Below, one piece after another: positions 9,347 to 17,269 of a DNA stretch of 64,000 nt. Below the pieces are notes generated by a model. The model ran no database searches. It saw nothing but the letters and a program-made list of their open reading frames with translations, and was not told the DNA's origin. A program made the translations under genes and the position numbers. Within the stretch, counting starts at the first letter, position 1; each line of letters starts with the position of its first letter. This DNA comes from Pseudogulbenkiania ferrooxidans 2002 (GTDB taxonomy: Bacteria; Pseudomonadota; Gammaproteobacteria; Burkholderiales; Chromobacteriaceae): positions 310,001 through 374,000 of the forward strand of contig NZ_ACIS01000002.1 of NCBI RefSeq assembly GCF_000174355.1. Reading direction: 5' to 3'.

Positions 9347-9376
9347 CGGGCTCCCACCGACAAGGGGAGCCCGGTG
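9347..9376 (+). terminator. Terminator after dctP
   Basis: A 9-bp stem CGGGCTCCC / GGGAGCCCG is followed by a short T-rich stretch (GTGTCTTCT), 24 bases past the dctP stop. Confidence 0.65.
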
Positions 9377-9511
9377 TCTTCTCCCCCCGTTGGCCGAAGT
9401 GGCCTACCCCAGCAGCCATCTCCGAGTTCATCGCCATCTGTCAGCGCGATCACCATAGCCAACTGGTCGCGCACCGCCGTTGCAGCCAACCGGGCAGGAG
9501 CCGGCCTGCGC

Positions 9512-10447
9512 TTACAGGGACAAAGGCGTGGCCGCCAGCGTCTTGACGATCAGGGCATCGTTGATGAAGTCCCCCTGCGAGAGCTTCTCGATCCACCACT
9601 GCACGCCAAGCCCGGCATCGCCGGTATTCCAGGCAGCAAAGAACTGCTTGAGCGGGCGCGGCTCTTTCACTTCCTTGACCTTGAGCTTACCCAGATTGGC
9701 GCAGTGCTGAACCAGGCAGCCCGGTAAAAAGCCGCAGCCGAGCCCGGCCAGTACGGCTTCCAGCTTCGCCTCGAGATTGGGCACCAGCAGGAAATCCTGG
9801 CCGATTTGCAGATCGAGCGGGCGTAATAATCGTTGCCGCGACGTATCCTGGATTTCGACCAGGCGATACTGCCCGATCACCGAGCGGTCGAGCGGCTCCA
9901 CGGCATCGGCGAGCGGATGCCCGGGGGCAACGGCAAAGGCGGACTGCACCTGGCCGATGGCACAGCTCGAGAAACCGGGCAGATTGGGCGCGTGATCCAG
10001 CGCACCGATGGCGAAATCCGCCCTGCCGTCCAGCAGTGCCTCCCAAGGCCCGCCCGACACCTCGTGGCTGAACAGCAGGCGGGTTTGTGAGTTTTCCCCG
10101 TAAAAGGTCGTGATATACGGCAGCAAGATGCGAAACGGCAGGATGACGTCCACGGCGATGCGCAGTTCGCTCTCCCAGCCGGCTTCGATTTTCTTGGCGC
10201 GCCTCTCCAGCGCGATCGCCCCGCGCAGCAGGCGCCGCCCGTCTTCCAGCACGGCCTGCCCGGTGGGCGTCAGTTTGGCCTTGAGGCCGGTACGGTCGAA
10301 CAAGGTGACGCCCAGGTCTTCTTCCAGCTTGCCGATCATGTAGCTGATCGAGGACGGCACCTTGAACAAGGCTTCCCCCGCCGCGGCAAAGGAGCCGTGC
10401 CGGTCGATCGCATCCAGCACTTCCAGCGCTTCCAGACTCAGTTTCAT
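9512..10447 (-). CDS. LysR-family transcriptional regulator
   Basis: This 311-residue LysR regulator has its HTH at about residues 3-60 (LEALEVLDAIDRHGSFAAAG, SSISYMIGKLEEDLGVTLFD). The C-terminal domain includes the QTRLLFSHEVSGGPWEALLD and ALDHAPNLPG segments seen in YhaJ/DhcR-like members. The ATG at 10447 (MKLSLEAL) starts exactly at the HTH; the longer in-frame read adds unrelated sequence. It is divergent from the hydrolase-amidohydrolase pair (225-base gap) and so probably controls it. Confidence 0.88.
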   Translation of the reverse strand: MKLSLEALEVLDAIDRHGSFAAAGEALFKVPSSISYMIGKLEEDLGVTLFDRTGLKAKLTPTGQAVLEDGRRLLRGAIALERRAKKIEAGWESELRIAVDVILPFRILLPYITTFYGENSQTRLLFSHEVSGGPWEALLDGRADFAIGALDHAPNLPGFSSCAIGQVQSAFAVAPGHPLADAVEPLDRSVIGQYRLVEIQDTSRQRLLRPLDLQIGQDFLLVPNLEAKLEAVLAGLGCGFLPGCLVQHCANLGKLKVKEVKEPRPLKQFFAAWNTGDAGLGVQWWIEKLSQGDFINDALIVKTLAATPLSL

Positions 10448-10672
10448 CGCTCGTTTTTTCCCACAGGCCAGATGACAGCGTAGCGCGCCGCCGGTCGGCT
10501 TGCCATGGGGTTCGAAAAATGTGATCAGGCCGATCGGAAATCTTCGCTTGTGCCATTGGGGCGGCAAAACTACCTTTCCAACACAAGACGCCGCCGCCGG
10601 ACCTGCCTCCGGCGCACCGGTCTTGCGCGACAGTCACCCACCCATCGAGAAGCCTCTATACAGGAGACGATC

Positions 10673-11326
10673 ATGCCCATCGCCAAAGCCCAGCCTGGCC
10701 AGACCCTGCTTGACCCGAGCAACCACACCCTCATCATGATCGACCACCAATCGCAAATGGCCTTTGCGACCAAGTCGATCGACGCGGTCACCCTGCGCAA
10801 CAACGCTGCCCTGGTGGCAAAGGCTGCCAAGGAATTCCGCGTGCCGACCATTCTGACCACCGTGGCGGAGAAGAGCTTCTCCGGCCCGCTGTTCGATGAA
10901 ATCAAATCGGTATTTCCCGACGAGTCGGCGATCGACCGCACCACCATGAACACCTGGGAAGACGGCCGCATCGCCGAGCGGGTGAATGCGATTGGCAAGG
11001 ACAAGATCGTGCTGGCCGGCCTGTGGACCTCGGTATGCATCGTCGGCCCGGCCTTGTCGGCGCTGGACCAGGGCTTCCAGGTCTACGTGATCGCCGATGC
11101 CTGTGGCGACGTCTCCGACGAGGCGCACGAGCGCGCGATGGAGCGCATGGTGCAACAAGGCGCCCGCCCGATGACCTCGTTGCAGTACCTGCTCGAACTG
11201 CAACGTGACTGGGCGCGCGGGGAAACCTACAACGAAACCGTCGCCACCTCGATTGCGCATGGCGGCGGCTACGGTCTGGGCCTGATCTACGCCAAGACCA
11301 TGTTCGGCGGCGGCGAAGGCCACTGA
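10673..11326 (+). CDS. ycaC: Isochorismatase-family cysteine hydrolase (YcaC-like)
   Basis: This 217-residue isochorismatase-fold hydrolase is closest to YcaC. The candidate catalytic residues are Asp24 (IMIDHQ), Arg89 (AIDRTTMNTWED) and nucleophile Cys122 (GLWTSVCIVGPALSA), with Arg in place of the usual Lys as in YcaC. A C-terminal Gly-rich tail (HGGGYGLGL and so on) is present. It is preceded by AGGAGACG. The gene is the first of a two-gene unit with an amidohydrolase 62 bases downstream. YcaC's physiological substrate is not settled, so only amide or ester hydrolysis can be proposed. Confidence 0.85.
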   Translation: MPIAKAQPGQTLLDPSNHTLIMIDHQSQMAFATKSIDAVTLRNNAALVAKAAKEFRVPTILTTVAEKSFSGPLFDEIKSVFPDESAIDRTTMNTWEDGRIAERVNAIGKDKIVLAGLWTSVCIVGPALSALDQGFQVYVIADACGDVSDEAHERAMERMVQQGARPMTSLQYLLELQRDWARGETYNETVATSIAHGGGYGLGLIYAKTMFGGGEGH

Positions 11327-11388
11327 GCGGCGGCAGGCAAGCCAACCTGGGCCGGCCCCGACGACCGGCCCCTTCAGGAGAAGCTCCC

Positions 11389-13239
11389 ATGAGCGCAGAT
11401 CTGATTCTGTTCAACGGCCGGATCCACACGGTGGATCGGGAACACCCCGAGGCCACGGCTGTGGCCATAAAAGGCGACACGTTCCTCGCAGTCGGCGAAG
11501 CCGACGAGGTGATGCGGCACCGTTCGGGCACCACCCGCATGGTGGACCTGGGTGGCCGGACGGTGATACCGGGCCTGAACGACTCCCACCTGCACCTGAT
11601 CCGCGGTGGGCTCAACTACAACCTGGAGCTGCGCTGGGAGGGCGTACCGTCACTGGCCGACGCCTTGCGCATGCTGAAGGAACAGGCCGACCGCACCCCC
11701 AACCCGCAGTGGGTGCGCGTGGTAGGGGGCTGGACCGAATTCCAGTTCGCCGAACGGCGTATGCCCACGCTGGATGAGATCAACGCGGCGGCACCCGACA
11801 CGCCGGTCTTCGTCCTGCACCTGTACGACCGCGCCCTGCTCAACCGCGCCGCCCTGCGCGCCGCGGGCTACACCAAGGACACCCCCAACCCGCCCGGTGG
11901 CGAGATCCAGCGCGACGCGGCCGGCAACCCCACCGGCATGCTGATCGCCCGTCCCAACGCGATGATCCTGTACGCCACGCTGGCCAAGGGGCCGAAGCTG
12001 CCGCTGGAATATCAGGTGAACTCGACACGCCAGTTCATGCGCGAGCTGAACCGCCTCGGGCTCACCAGCGCCATCGATGCCGGCGGCGGCTTCCAGAACT
12101 ACCCGGAAGACTACGATGTCATCGCCGAGCTGGCGAAGAACAAGCAACTGACCCTCCGCATCGCCTACAACCTGTTTACCCAGCGCAAGGGGCAGGAACT
12201 GGAGGACTTCCAGCAATGGACCGCCATGGTCGGCCCCGGCCAGGGTGACGACTTCTTCCGCCACAACGGCGCCGGTGAGATGTTGGTGTTTTCCGCCGCC
12301 GATTTCGAGGACTTCCTCGAACCGCGCCCGGACCTCGCGCCGCAGATGGAAGACGAGCTGGAAAAGGTCGTGCGCCACCTGGTGGCCAAGCGCTGGCCGT
12401 TCCGCCTGCACGCCACCTACGACGAATCCATCGGACGCATGCTGGACGTGTTCGAGAAGGTGAATCACGATATCCCGTTTGACGGGCTGCACTGGCTGTT
12501 CGACCACGCCGAGACCATCTCGCCGCGCAATATCGAACGCGTGCGCGCCCTGGGCGGCGGCATCGCCATCCAGCACCGCATGGCGTTCCAGGGCGAATAT
12601 TTCGTCGAGCGCTATGGCGCGGAGGCGGCCAGGCACACCCCGCCGGTTGCCCGCATGCTCGACATGGGCGTGCCGGTCGGCGCCGGTACCGATGCCACGC
12701 GCGTGGCCAGCTACAACCCGTGGACGGCGCTCTACTGGCTGGTTTCCGGCTGCACGGTGGGCGGGCTGCCGCTGTATGACGAGCAGAACCGGCTGTCGCG
12801 CGAAACCGCGCTCGAACTGTGGACGGCCGGCAGCGCCTGGTTCTCCAACGAGCAAGGCAAGAAAGGGCGGATCAAGGCCGGGCAGCTGGCCGACCTGGCC
12901 GTGCTGTCGGCCGATTACTTCAGGGTAACGCCGGAAGCCATCAAGGCGATCGAATCGGTCTTGACCATCGTGGGCGGCAACATCGTCTACGGCGCCGATG
13001 AATTCACCCCGCTGGCCCCGTCCGCGTTGCCGGTCCTGCCGGACTGGTCTCCGGTCAGGACCGTGCCGGGCCATTACCGTGCCGCGCCGAAACAGCAGCG
13101 CAATCCGCTACCGCACCAGTGCCACGGCGCTTGCGGCGTGCATGGCCACGCGCACGACAGGGCTCGCAAGTCAAACGTGCCGGTGTCCGACTTCGCCGGA
13201 TTCTGGGGAGCGTTCGGTTGCAGTTGCTTTGCCTTCTGA
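11389..13239 (+). CDS. YtcJ-like metal-dependent amidohydrolase with Cys/His-rich tail
   Basis: This 616-residue cytoplasmic amidohydrolase is of the YtcJ type. It shows the N-terminal small beta domain (LILFNGRIHTVDREHPEA), the metal motif NDSHLHL, and the closing LADLAVLSADYF segment typical of the superfamily. After the normal domain end, the last ~45 residues form an unusual tail with four Cys and five His (PHQCHGACGVHGHAHD, then FWGAFGCSCFAF), a possible extra metal-binding element. The Shine-Dalgarno AGGAGAAG precedes the ATG. The adjacent YcaC-like hydrolase suggests stepwise breakdown of an amide or N-acyl compound; the substrate is unknown. Confidence 0.87.
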   Translation: MSADLILFNGRIHTVDREHPEATAVAIKGDTFLAVGEADEVMRHRSGTTRMVDLGGRTVIPGLNDSHLHLIRGGLNYNLELRWEGVPSLADALRMLKEQADRTPNPQWVRVVGGWTEFQFAERRMPTLDEINAAAPDTPVFVLHLYDRALLNRAALRAAGYTKDTPNPPGGEIQRDAAGNPTGMLIARPNAMILYATLAKGPKLPLEYQVNSTRQFMRELNRLGLTSAIDAGGGFQNYPEDYDVIAELAKNKQLTLRIAYNLFTQRKGQELEDFQQWTAMVGPGQGDDFFRHNGAGEMLVFSAADFEDFLEPRPDLAPQMEDELEKVVRHLVAKRWPFRLHATYDESIGRMLDVFEKVNHDIPFDGLHWLFDHAETISPRNIERVRALGGGIAIQHRMAFQGEYFVERYGAEAARHTPPVARMLDMGVPVGAGTDATRVASYNPWTALYWLVSGCTVGGLPLYDEQNRLSRETALELWTAGSAWFSNEQGKKGRIKAGQLADLAVLSADYFRVTPEAIKAIESVLTIVGGNIVYGADEFTPLAPSALPVLPDWSPVRTVPGHYRAAPKQQRNPLPHQCHGACGVHGHAHDRARKSNVPVSDFAGFWGAFGCSCFAF

Positions 13240-13258
13240 GGCAGGAAGGAGCATCGCG

Positions 13259-13486
13259 ATGAACTATTGGAAAATCCTGCTCGGCCTGGCGTTGTCGTTC
13301 CTGATCGGATTCGGCTGTCGGCTGACCGGCATCCCGGCGGCGTCGCCGCCGGTCCTGTCCGGTGCCCTGCTGGTTTTCATGATGAGCACCGGGTACTGGT
13401 TGGTCGACCGCTACCTTGCCTCACGCCCCGCGCAAGAAAAGAAACACTGCGGCGGGCATGACTTGGGTAAAAGGAACGAAGCATGA
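13259..13486 (+). CDS. XapX domain membrane protein 1
   Basis: This 75-residue protein contains one XapX domain (DUF1427): a hydrophobic ILLGLALSFLIGFGCRLTGI helix, a turn with PAASPPVLSGAL, and a second helix LLVFMMSTGYWLV. The tail is charged and His/Cys-containing (KKHCGGHD). GGAAGGAG lies upstream of the ATG. It starts 20 bases after the amidohydrolase stop and overlaps the second XapX gene by 4 bases. The function of XapX proteins is not known. Confidence 0.8.
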   Translation: MNYWKILLGLALSFLIGFGCRLTGIPAASPPVLSGALLVFMMSTGYWLVDRYLASRPAQEKKHCGGHDLGKRNEA

Positions 13487-13638
13487 CAGCGCTGTTGATC
13501 GGTTCCGTCCTCGGCATCGCGGTCGGCGGCCTGTGCCGCTGGCTGGATATTCCCTCCCCCGCGCCGCCTTCCCCCATCGGCGCCCTGCTGGTGGTCGCCA
13601 TGACGGCTGGCTACGTGATAGCGGGAAGCTTCGCATGA
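13483..13638 (+). CDS. XapX domain membrane protein 2 (51 aa)
   Basis: This very small protein has a second XapX domain: MTALLIGSVLGIAVGGLCRW, then IPSPAPPSPIGALLVVAMTA and GY. It overlaps the preceding XapX gene and the following DoxX gene by 4 bases each (ATGA), so it is translationally coupled on both sides. The two XapX proteins share layout (Gly-rich helix, PxPAPP-type turn, hydrophobic helix) and may form a heteromeric membrane complex; that is inference. Confidence 0.78.
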   Translation: MTALLIGSVLGIAVGGLCRWLDIPSPAPPSPIGALLVVAMTAGYVIAGSFA

Positions 13639-14075
13639 ACCGCCACCAGAACAGCGGCAGACACCATCCCGCCAAACCGGTTGACTTGACGCGCCTGCCG
13701 CGGCCAGACGCCGGCCTGCTGTTCCTGCGCCTGACGGGCAGCGGCTTGCTGCTCTACGTGCACGGCTTGCCCAAGCTGATCCACTTCAGTGCCGAACTGC
13801 AGCACATCGACGACCCCCTGCACCTGGGGCGCGGGGTGACGCTGGTGCTGGCACTGTTTGCCGAAATCGCGTGCCCGCTGCTGATCGCCGCCGGCTGGCT
13901 GACGCGTCTGGCCACCCTGCCCATCCTGTTCCTGCTGTTCGTTTCCATGGCCTTGGTGCATCCGGATTGGGATGTGGCCACCGGCCAGTTTGCCTGGCTG
14001 CTGGTCATCGTGTTCGGCACGATCGCGCTGGCCGGCCCGGGGGAGTATTCGATCGATGGCCATCAGCACCGCTAG
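13635..14075 (+). CDS. DoxX family membrane protein
   Basis: This 146-residue four-helix membrane protein is of the DoxX family. It shows the family's opening (DAGLLFLRLTGSGLLLYVHG, then LPKLIHF), LVLALFAEIACPLLIAAGWL, and a last helix AWLLVIVFGTIALAGPG. The ATG at 13635 overlaps the XapX2 stop. The C-terminus overlaps the next gene by 20 bases. DoxX proteins are linked to redox and thiol stress in some bacteria, but a specific role here is not shown. Confidence 0.85.
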   Translation: MNRHQNSGRHHPAKPVDLTRLPRPDAGLLFLRLTGSGLLLYVHGLPKLIHFSAELQHIDDPLHLGRGVTLVLALFAEIACPLLIAAGWLTRLATLPILFLLFVSMALVHPDWDVATGQFAWLLVIVFGTIALAGPGEYSIDGHQHR

Positions 14076-14760
14076 CAACGGCGCCGCGCCGCGCATCTCG
14101 TGGACCAGCGTGGCGCTCGGCTTTACCGCCGGTTATGTGGACACGCTCGGCTTCGTGGCGCTGTTCGGTCTGTTCACCGCACACGTCACCGGCAACTTCG
14201 TACTGATTGGCAGCGAGCTGGCCAGGCCGAGCCATGGCGTGTTGATCAAGTTTCTCGCCTTCCCCGCCTTCGTGGCCGGGATCGCGTTGACGCGAGCGAT
14301 CGTGCGCCAGCAAGAGCCACGGGGCACATCCCCGTTGCCGTGGCTCTATGGCATGCAGTTGATGCTGTTGGCCGGCTTCATGCTGGCAGGCCTCTACGCC
14401 TTGCCGCTTAGCGACAGCCGCTCCACGGCGGCGCTCGTCGCCGGCATGTTCGGTGCCGCCGGCATGGGGGTGCAAAATGCCGCCAGCCGGCTGGCGTTGA
14501 GCAAGCTCACCCCCACCACGGTGATGACCGGCAATGTCACCCAGCTGGTGATCGATCTGCTGGATCTGACCTGCCCCACTCCCGACCCGGCCGTCAGGGA
14601 ACGCATCGTCAGGTTCCTGTGGCCCATTCTTGCCTTCGCCGTCGGCGCCATCGGCGGTGCCTTCGGCTACGTCAATCTGTCGTTTTGGGCTCTGCTGCTG
14701 CCCATCGGCATTCTTGCGGCATTGCTGCTCGACGCCAGGGGGAACGATCCCAAGGGGTGA
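14056..14760 (+). CDS. DUF1275 (YoaK-like) membrane protein
   Basis: This 234-residue inner-membrane protein is of the DUF1275/YoaK family. The signature ALGFTAGYVDTLGFVALFGL with FTAHVTGNFV is near the N-terminus, and GMGVQNAASRLALSKLTPTT and VMTGNVTQL are in the middle, with about six membrane helices. The start lies 20 bases inside the DoxX gene. It is the last gene of the run that begins at the YcaC-like hydrolase. Its function is unknown; some family members are suspected transporters. Confidence 0.85.
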   Translation: MAISTASNGAAPRISWTSVALGFTAGYVDTLGFVALFGLFTAHVTGNFVLIGSELARPSHGVLIKFLAFPAFVAGIALTRAIVRQQEPRGTSPLPWLYGMQLMLLAGFMLAGLYALPLSDSRSTAALVAGMFGAAGMGVQNAASRLALSKLTPTTVMTGNVTQLVIDLLDLTCPTPDPAVRERIVRFLWPILAFAVGAIGGAFGYVNLSFWALLLPIGILAALLLDARGNDPKG

Positions 14761-14815
14761 AACATGACGGACAGCCTGCCGCCGCGGGAGGTGTCGACTC
14801 GGCCGCGTCCAGTAT

Positions 14816-15706
14816 CTAGCCGGGCATCGAGAACTGCTGAAACAGGTCTTTCAAGTGCGGGGTTTCAAACCGACGCCTGACCGTGATGGCATAGAACGTT
14901 TCCTCCACGCCGTGCACTGAACCATATTTCTCCAGCAGGCCCTTGTTCAACTCGTCCTTGACCACGATGGCGGGAATCAGTGCCACCGCACCCGAGTCCC
15001 GCGCCAGCAAGCGCAAGGCAGCCATGTCATCGACTTCGGCGCGAATCCACGGCTCGATGCCCAATTGCTCGCACAGCAGGTCGAAGCGAACCCGGATTTC
15101 GCTTTTCGCGCTCGGCACGACCAATTGGTGGTGGGTCAGGACCTTGCCCAGGTCGAACCCTTCGCCGATGAGTCCCGGTGGCCCGATCAGGCAGACCTCC
15201 TGCCGCGCCAGGGTGCGGCAGCGCCAGGGGTGCTTGTCGTCGGCGATGACCGGACGGTTGCTCAGCACCACGTCCAGCTCGTAGGCGCTCAGCCGGTTGA
15301 GCAGCTCTTCCAGCCCGCCCGCCTCCAGGTTCAGCTTGACGGCCTGTTTGCTCAACACCGGGTTCAGAAAGTTTTCCAGGAAATTACGCGACAGGGTGGA
15401 AACGCTGCCGATGCGCAGCTGCCCACCCTGTCCCGCATCCTGGCTGGTCGTCGCGGACAGCAACTCGTTGCCCAGCGCAAAAATCGCTTCCGCGTAGCGC
15501 AACACGGAAGAACCCATTTCCGTCAGCAGCAGCTTCTTGCCTTCGCGCAAGAACAGCGGCGTGCCGAGCTGCTCTTCCAGCTGGCGTATTTGCGCCGACA
15601 GCGCGGACTGCGAGATATGCAGGCGTTCGGCTGTTCTGGTGAGGTGGCCCTCGGCCGCCACGCGCCAGAAGTAATAGAGGTGGTGATAGTTGAGTCGGCT
15701 TATCAT
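14816..15706 (-). CDS. LysR-family regulator (NhaR-like), divergent from dabBA
   Basis: This 296-residue LysR regulator has the NhaR-type N-terminus: LNYHHLYYFWRVAAEGHLTR, then LHISQSALSAQIRQLEEQLG. The effector domain includes GSVSTLSRNFLENFL and LARDSGAVALIPAIVVKDEL. The start codon is 96 bases from the dabB start, and an ideal T-N11-A palindrome (15707-15719) touches its start, suggesting autoregulation and control of dabBA. LysR regulators beside carbon-uptake genes commonly respond to inorganic-carbon supply; that link is inferred from position. Confidence 0.9.
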   Translation of the reverse strand: MISRLNYHHLYYFWRVAAEGHLTRTAERLHISQSALSAQIRQLEEQLGTPLFLREGKKLLLTEMGSSVLRYAEAIFALGNELLSATTSQDAGQGGQLRIGSVSTLSRNFLENFLNPVLSKQAVKLNLEAGGLEELLNRLSAYELDVVLSNRPVIADDKHPWRCRTLARQEVCLIGPPGLIGEGFDLGKVLTHHQLVVPSAKSEIRVRFDLLCEQLGIEPWIRAEVDDMAALRLLARDSGAVALIPAIVVKDELNKGLLEKYGSVHGVEETFYAITVRRRFETPHLKDLFQQFSMPG

Positions 15707-15719
15707 TCTATAAAATAGA
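15707..15719. promoter_or_regulatory. LysR-type box between the regulator and dabB
   Basis: TCTAT-AAA-ATAGA is a perfect 13-bp palindrome matching the T-N11-A rule for LysR binding. It is placed directly upstream of the LysR start and overlaps a possible plus-strand -10 element (TATAAA, 15709-15714). Confidence 0.5.
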
Positions 15720-15802
15720 TCGATTTGTACTTATTAATGTATTTTACCGAACATGATTTGCCGGGCATAGTGCCGCTGTCTCAATTTCGGCATGGTGTCC
15801 TT

Positions 15803-17269
15803 ATGTTGTTGCTGTCCGAACATGCGCTGATTGCCCTGCTGTGGCTGCTGCCGGCCATCGGTACGCCAGCGCTGCCTCGTCATTGGTGGCTCGCCCAAGC
15901 CAGCGCGGCGGCCGGCGCCCTGGCCGCCACGCTGCTGATGGTGGCCAAGGGAGTCCAGCCCGCCTTGCTGTTCCAGCTTCTGATCCAGTTGCTGGCCTGG
16001 GTGATCCTGCGGTTCTCCGTCCGCTATCTGAGCGGCGAACAGGGCCAGGCCCGCTACCTGAAAGCGATAGGCTGGCTGCTTGTCGGTTCCACGCTGGTGG
16101 TGGCCAGCCGCGACTGGCCAACCCTGCTGGGCGGCTGGCTGCTGACCAGCCGGGCGCTGCACAGCCTGCTCACTTTCTATCCGTCCCGCCCCCAGGCCGG
16201 CATTGCCGCCCGGCGCGAGGCGGTGGCCAGCCGGCTGGCCGAACTGTGCTTGGTGCTGGGTGCGCTGTTGATCGCCGGGGCGGTCGGCTCGCTGCATTTC
16301 GCGGATGCGGCGCAGCCGCTGGCCGAGCCGCTACGACAAGCTGCACGAGCGCTGGGCGCCGTGCTGGTGGTGTGCTGCGTGTTGCTGAAAGCCGCTCAAC
16401 TGCCTTTCCATGGCTGGCTGACCCAGGTCATGGAGGCCCCCACCCCGGTGTCGGCGCTGTTGCATGCCGGCGTAGTCAATCTGGGCGGCATGGTGCTGAT
16501 CAAGCTGGCGCCGCTGTGGAGCGTGGCGCCCGCCACGGCCTGGCTACTGACGCTGTGGGGCGGGGTCACCGCCGGCCTGGCCTGCTGGGTTATGCAAACC
16601 CGCATCAGCATCAAACTGCGCCTGGCCTGGTCTACCTGCGCGCAGATGGGCTTCATGTTGATGGAATGCGGCCTCGGGCAGTATTCGCTGGCCCTGCTCC
16701 ACCTGGTGGCGCACTCCATTTACAAGGCGCACGCCTTTCTCAGCTCCGGCAGCCAGGTGCGCACCACCATCCGTCAATCTGCCTCGGCGCAGGCCAACAG
16801 CGTATGGCGCCACCTTGCCAGCGGCATCGCCGGCATCGCGCTACTGGTAGCGAGTCTGCAAGCCTGGTCATATGCGCTTGCCCACCCCGTGCAACCGCCG
16901 CTGCTGCTGGTCGTGGTGATCGGCCTGGGGCTGGCCCCGCTGTGCCAGCGGCTGCGCGGCTACGTGCTGGCCTTGGCGCTGTGCCAGGCCTACCTGCTGC
17001 TGCACAGCCTGTTTGCCCGCCTGCAGACCGACCATGCCGGGGCGCCGCTGTCCTGCCAGCTACTGGTTGCGCTGTTCTTTGCCGCGCTCTACCTGCTGCA
17101 AGGCTGGCTGGTGCGTCATCCCGGCCACCGCCTCAGCCAACGGCTCTACGCGCTGGCATTCGGCGGTTTGTATCTGGACGAATGGTGGGTGCGCGCCACG
17201 GTGCGCTCCCGCCTGGCGATACCGGGCAATCCAGCCCTTTCCGGCGCTCAGGGAGGCCCCCGCTCATGA
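15803..17269 (+). CDS. dabB: DAB inorganic-carbon pump, membrane subunit DabB
   Basis: This is a NuoL/MrpA-like membrane protein of about 488 residues and roughly 13 helices. The core region LKAAQLPFHGWLTQVMEAPT, then PVSALLHAGVVNLGG, carries the Lys and His of the proton-translocation family. DabB is thought to couple cation flow to carbon hydration by DabA, giving cytoplasmic bicarbonate. No complex I genes are nearby, and its stop overlaps the dabA start, so it is DabB rather than a respiratory subunit. The start is uncertain: ATG 15803 begins the hydrophobic part; ATG 15737 would add 22 residues. Neither has a good Shine-Dalgarno. Confidence 0.88.
   Translation: MLLLSEHALIALLWLLPAIGTPALPRHWWLAQASAAAGALAATLLMVAKGVQPALLFQLLIQLLAWVILRFSVRYLSGEQGQARYLKAIGWLLVGSTLVVASRDWPTLLGGWLLTSRALHSLLTFYPSRPQAGIAARREAVASRLAELCLVLGALLIAGAVGSLHFADAAQPLAEPLRQAARALGAVLVVCCVLLKAAQLPFHGWLTQVMEAPTPVSALLHAGVVNLGGMVLIKLAPLWSVAPATAWLLTLWGGVTAGLACWVMQTRISIKLRLAWSTCAQMGFMLMECGLGQYSLALLHLVAHSIYKAHAFLSSGSQVRTTIRQSASAQANSVWRHLASGIAGIALLVASLQAWSYALAHPVQPPLLLVVVIGLGLAPLCQRLRGYVLALALCQAYLLLHSLFARLQTDHAGAPLSCQLLVALFFAALYLLQGWLVRHPGHRLSQRLYALAFGGLYLDEWWVRATVRSRLAIPGNPALSGAQGGPRS

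Noticed and set aside
15841-17265. Open frame running into dabA from far upstream, suggesting a 1266-aa fusion
   Set aside because: The upstream part is the wrong frame of dabB. DabA begins at ATG 17266 with the normal family N-terminus.
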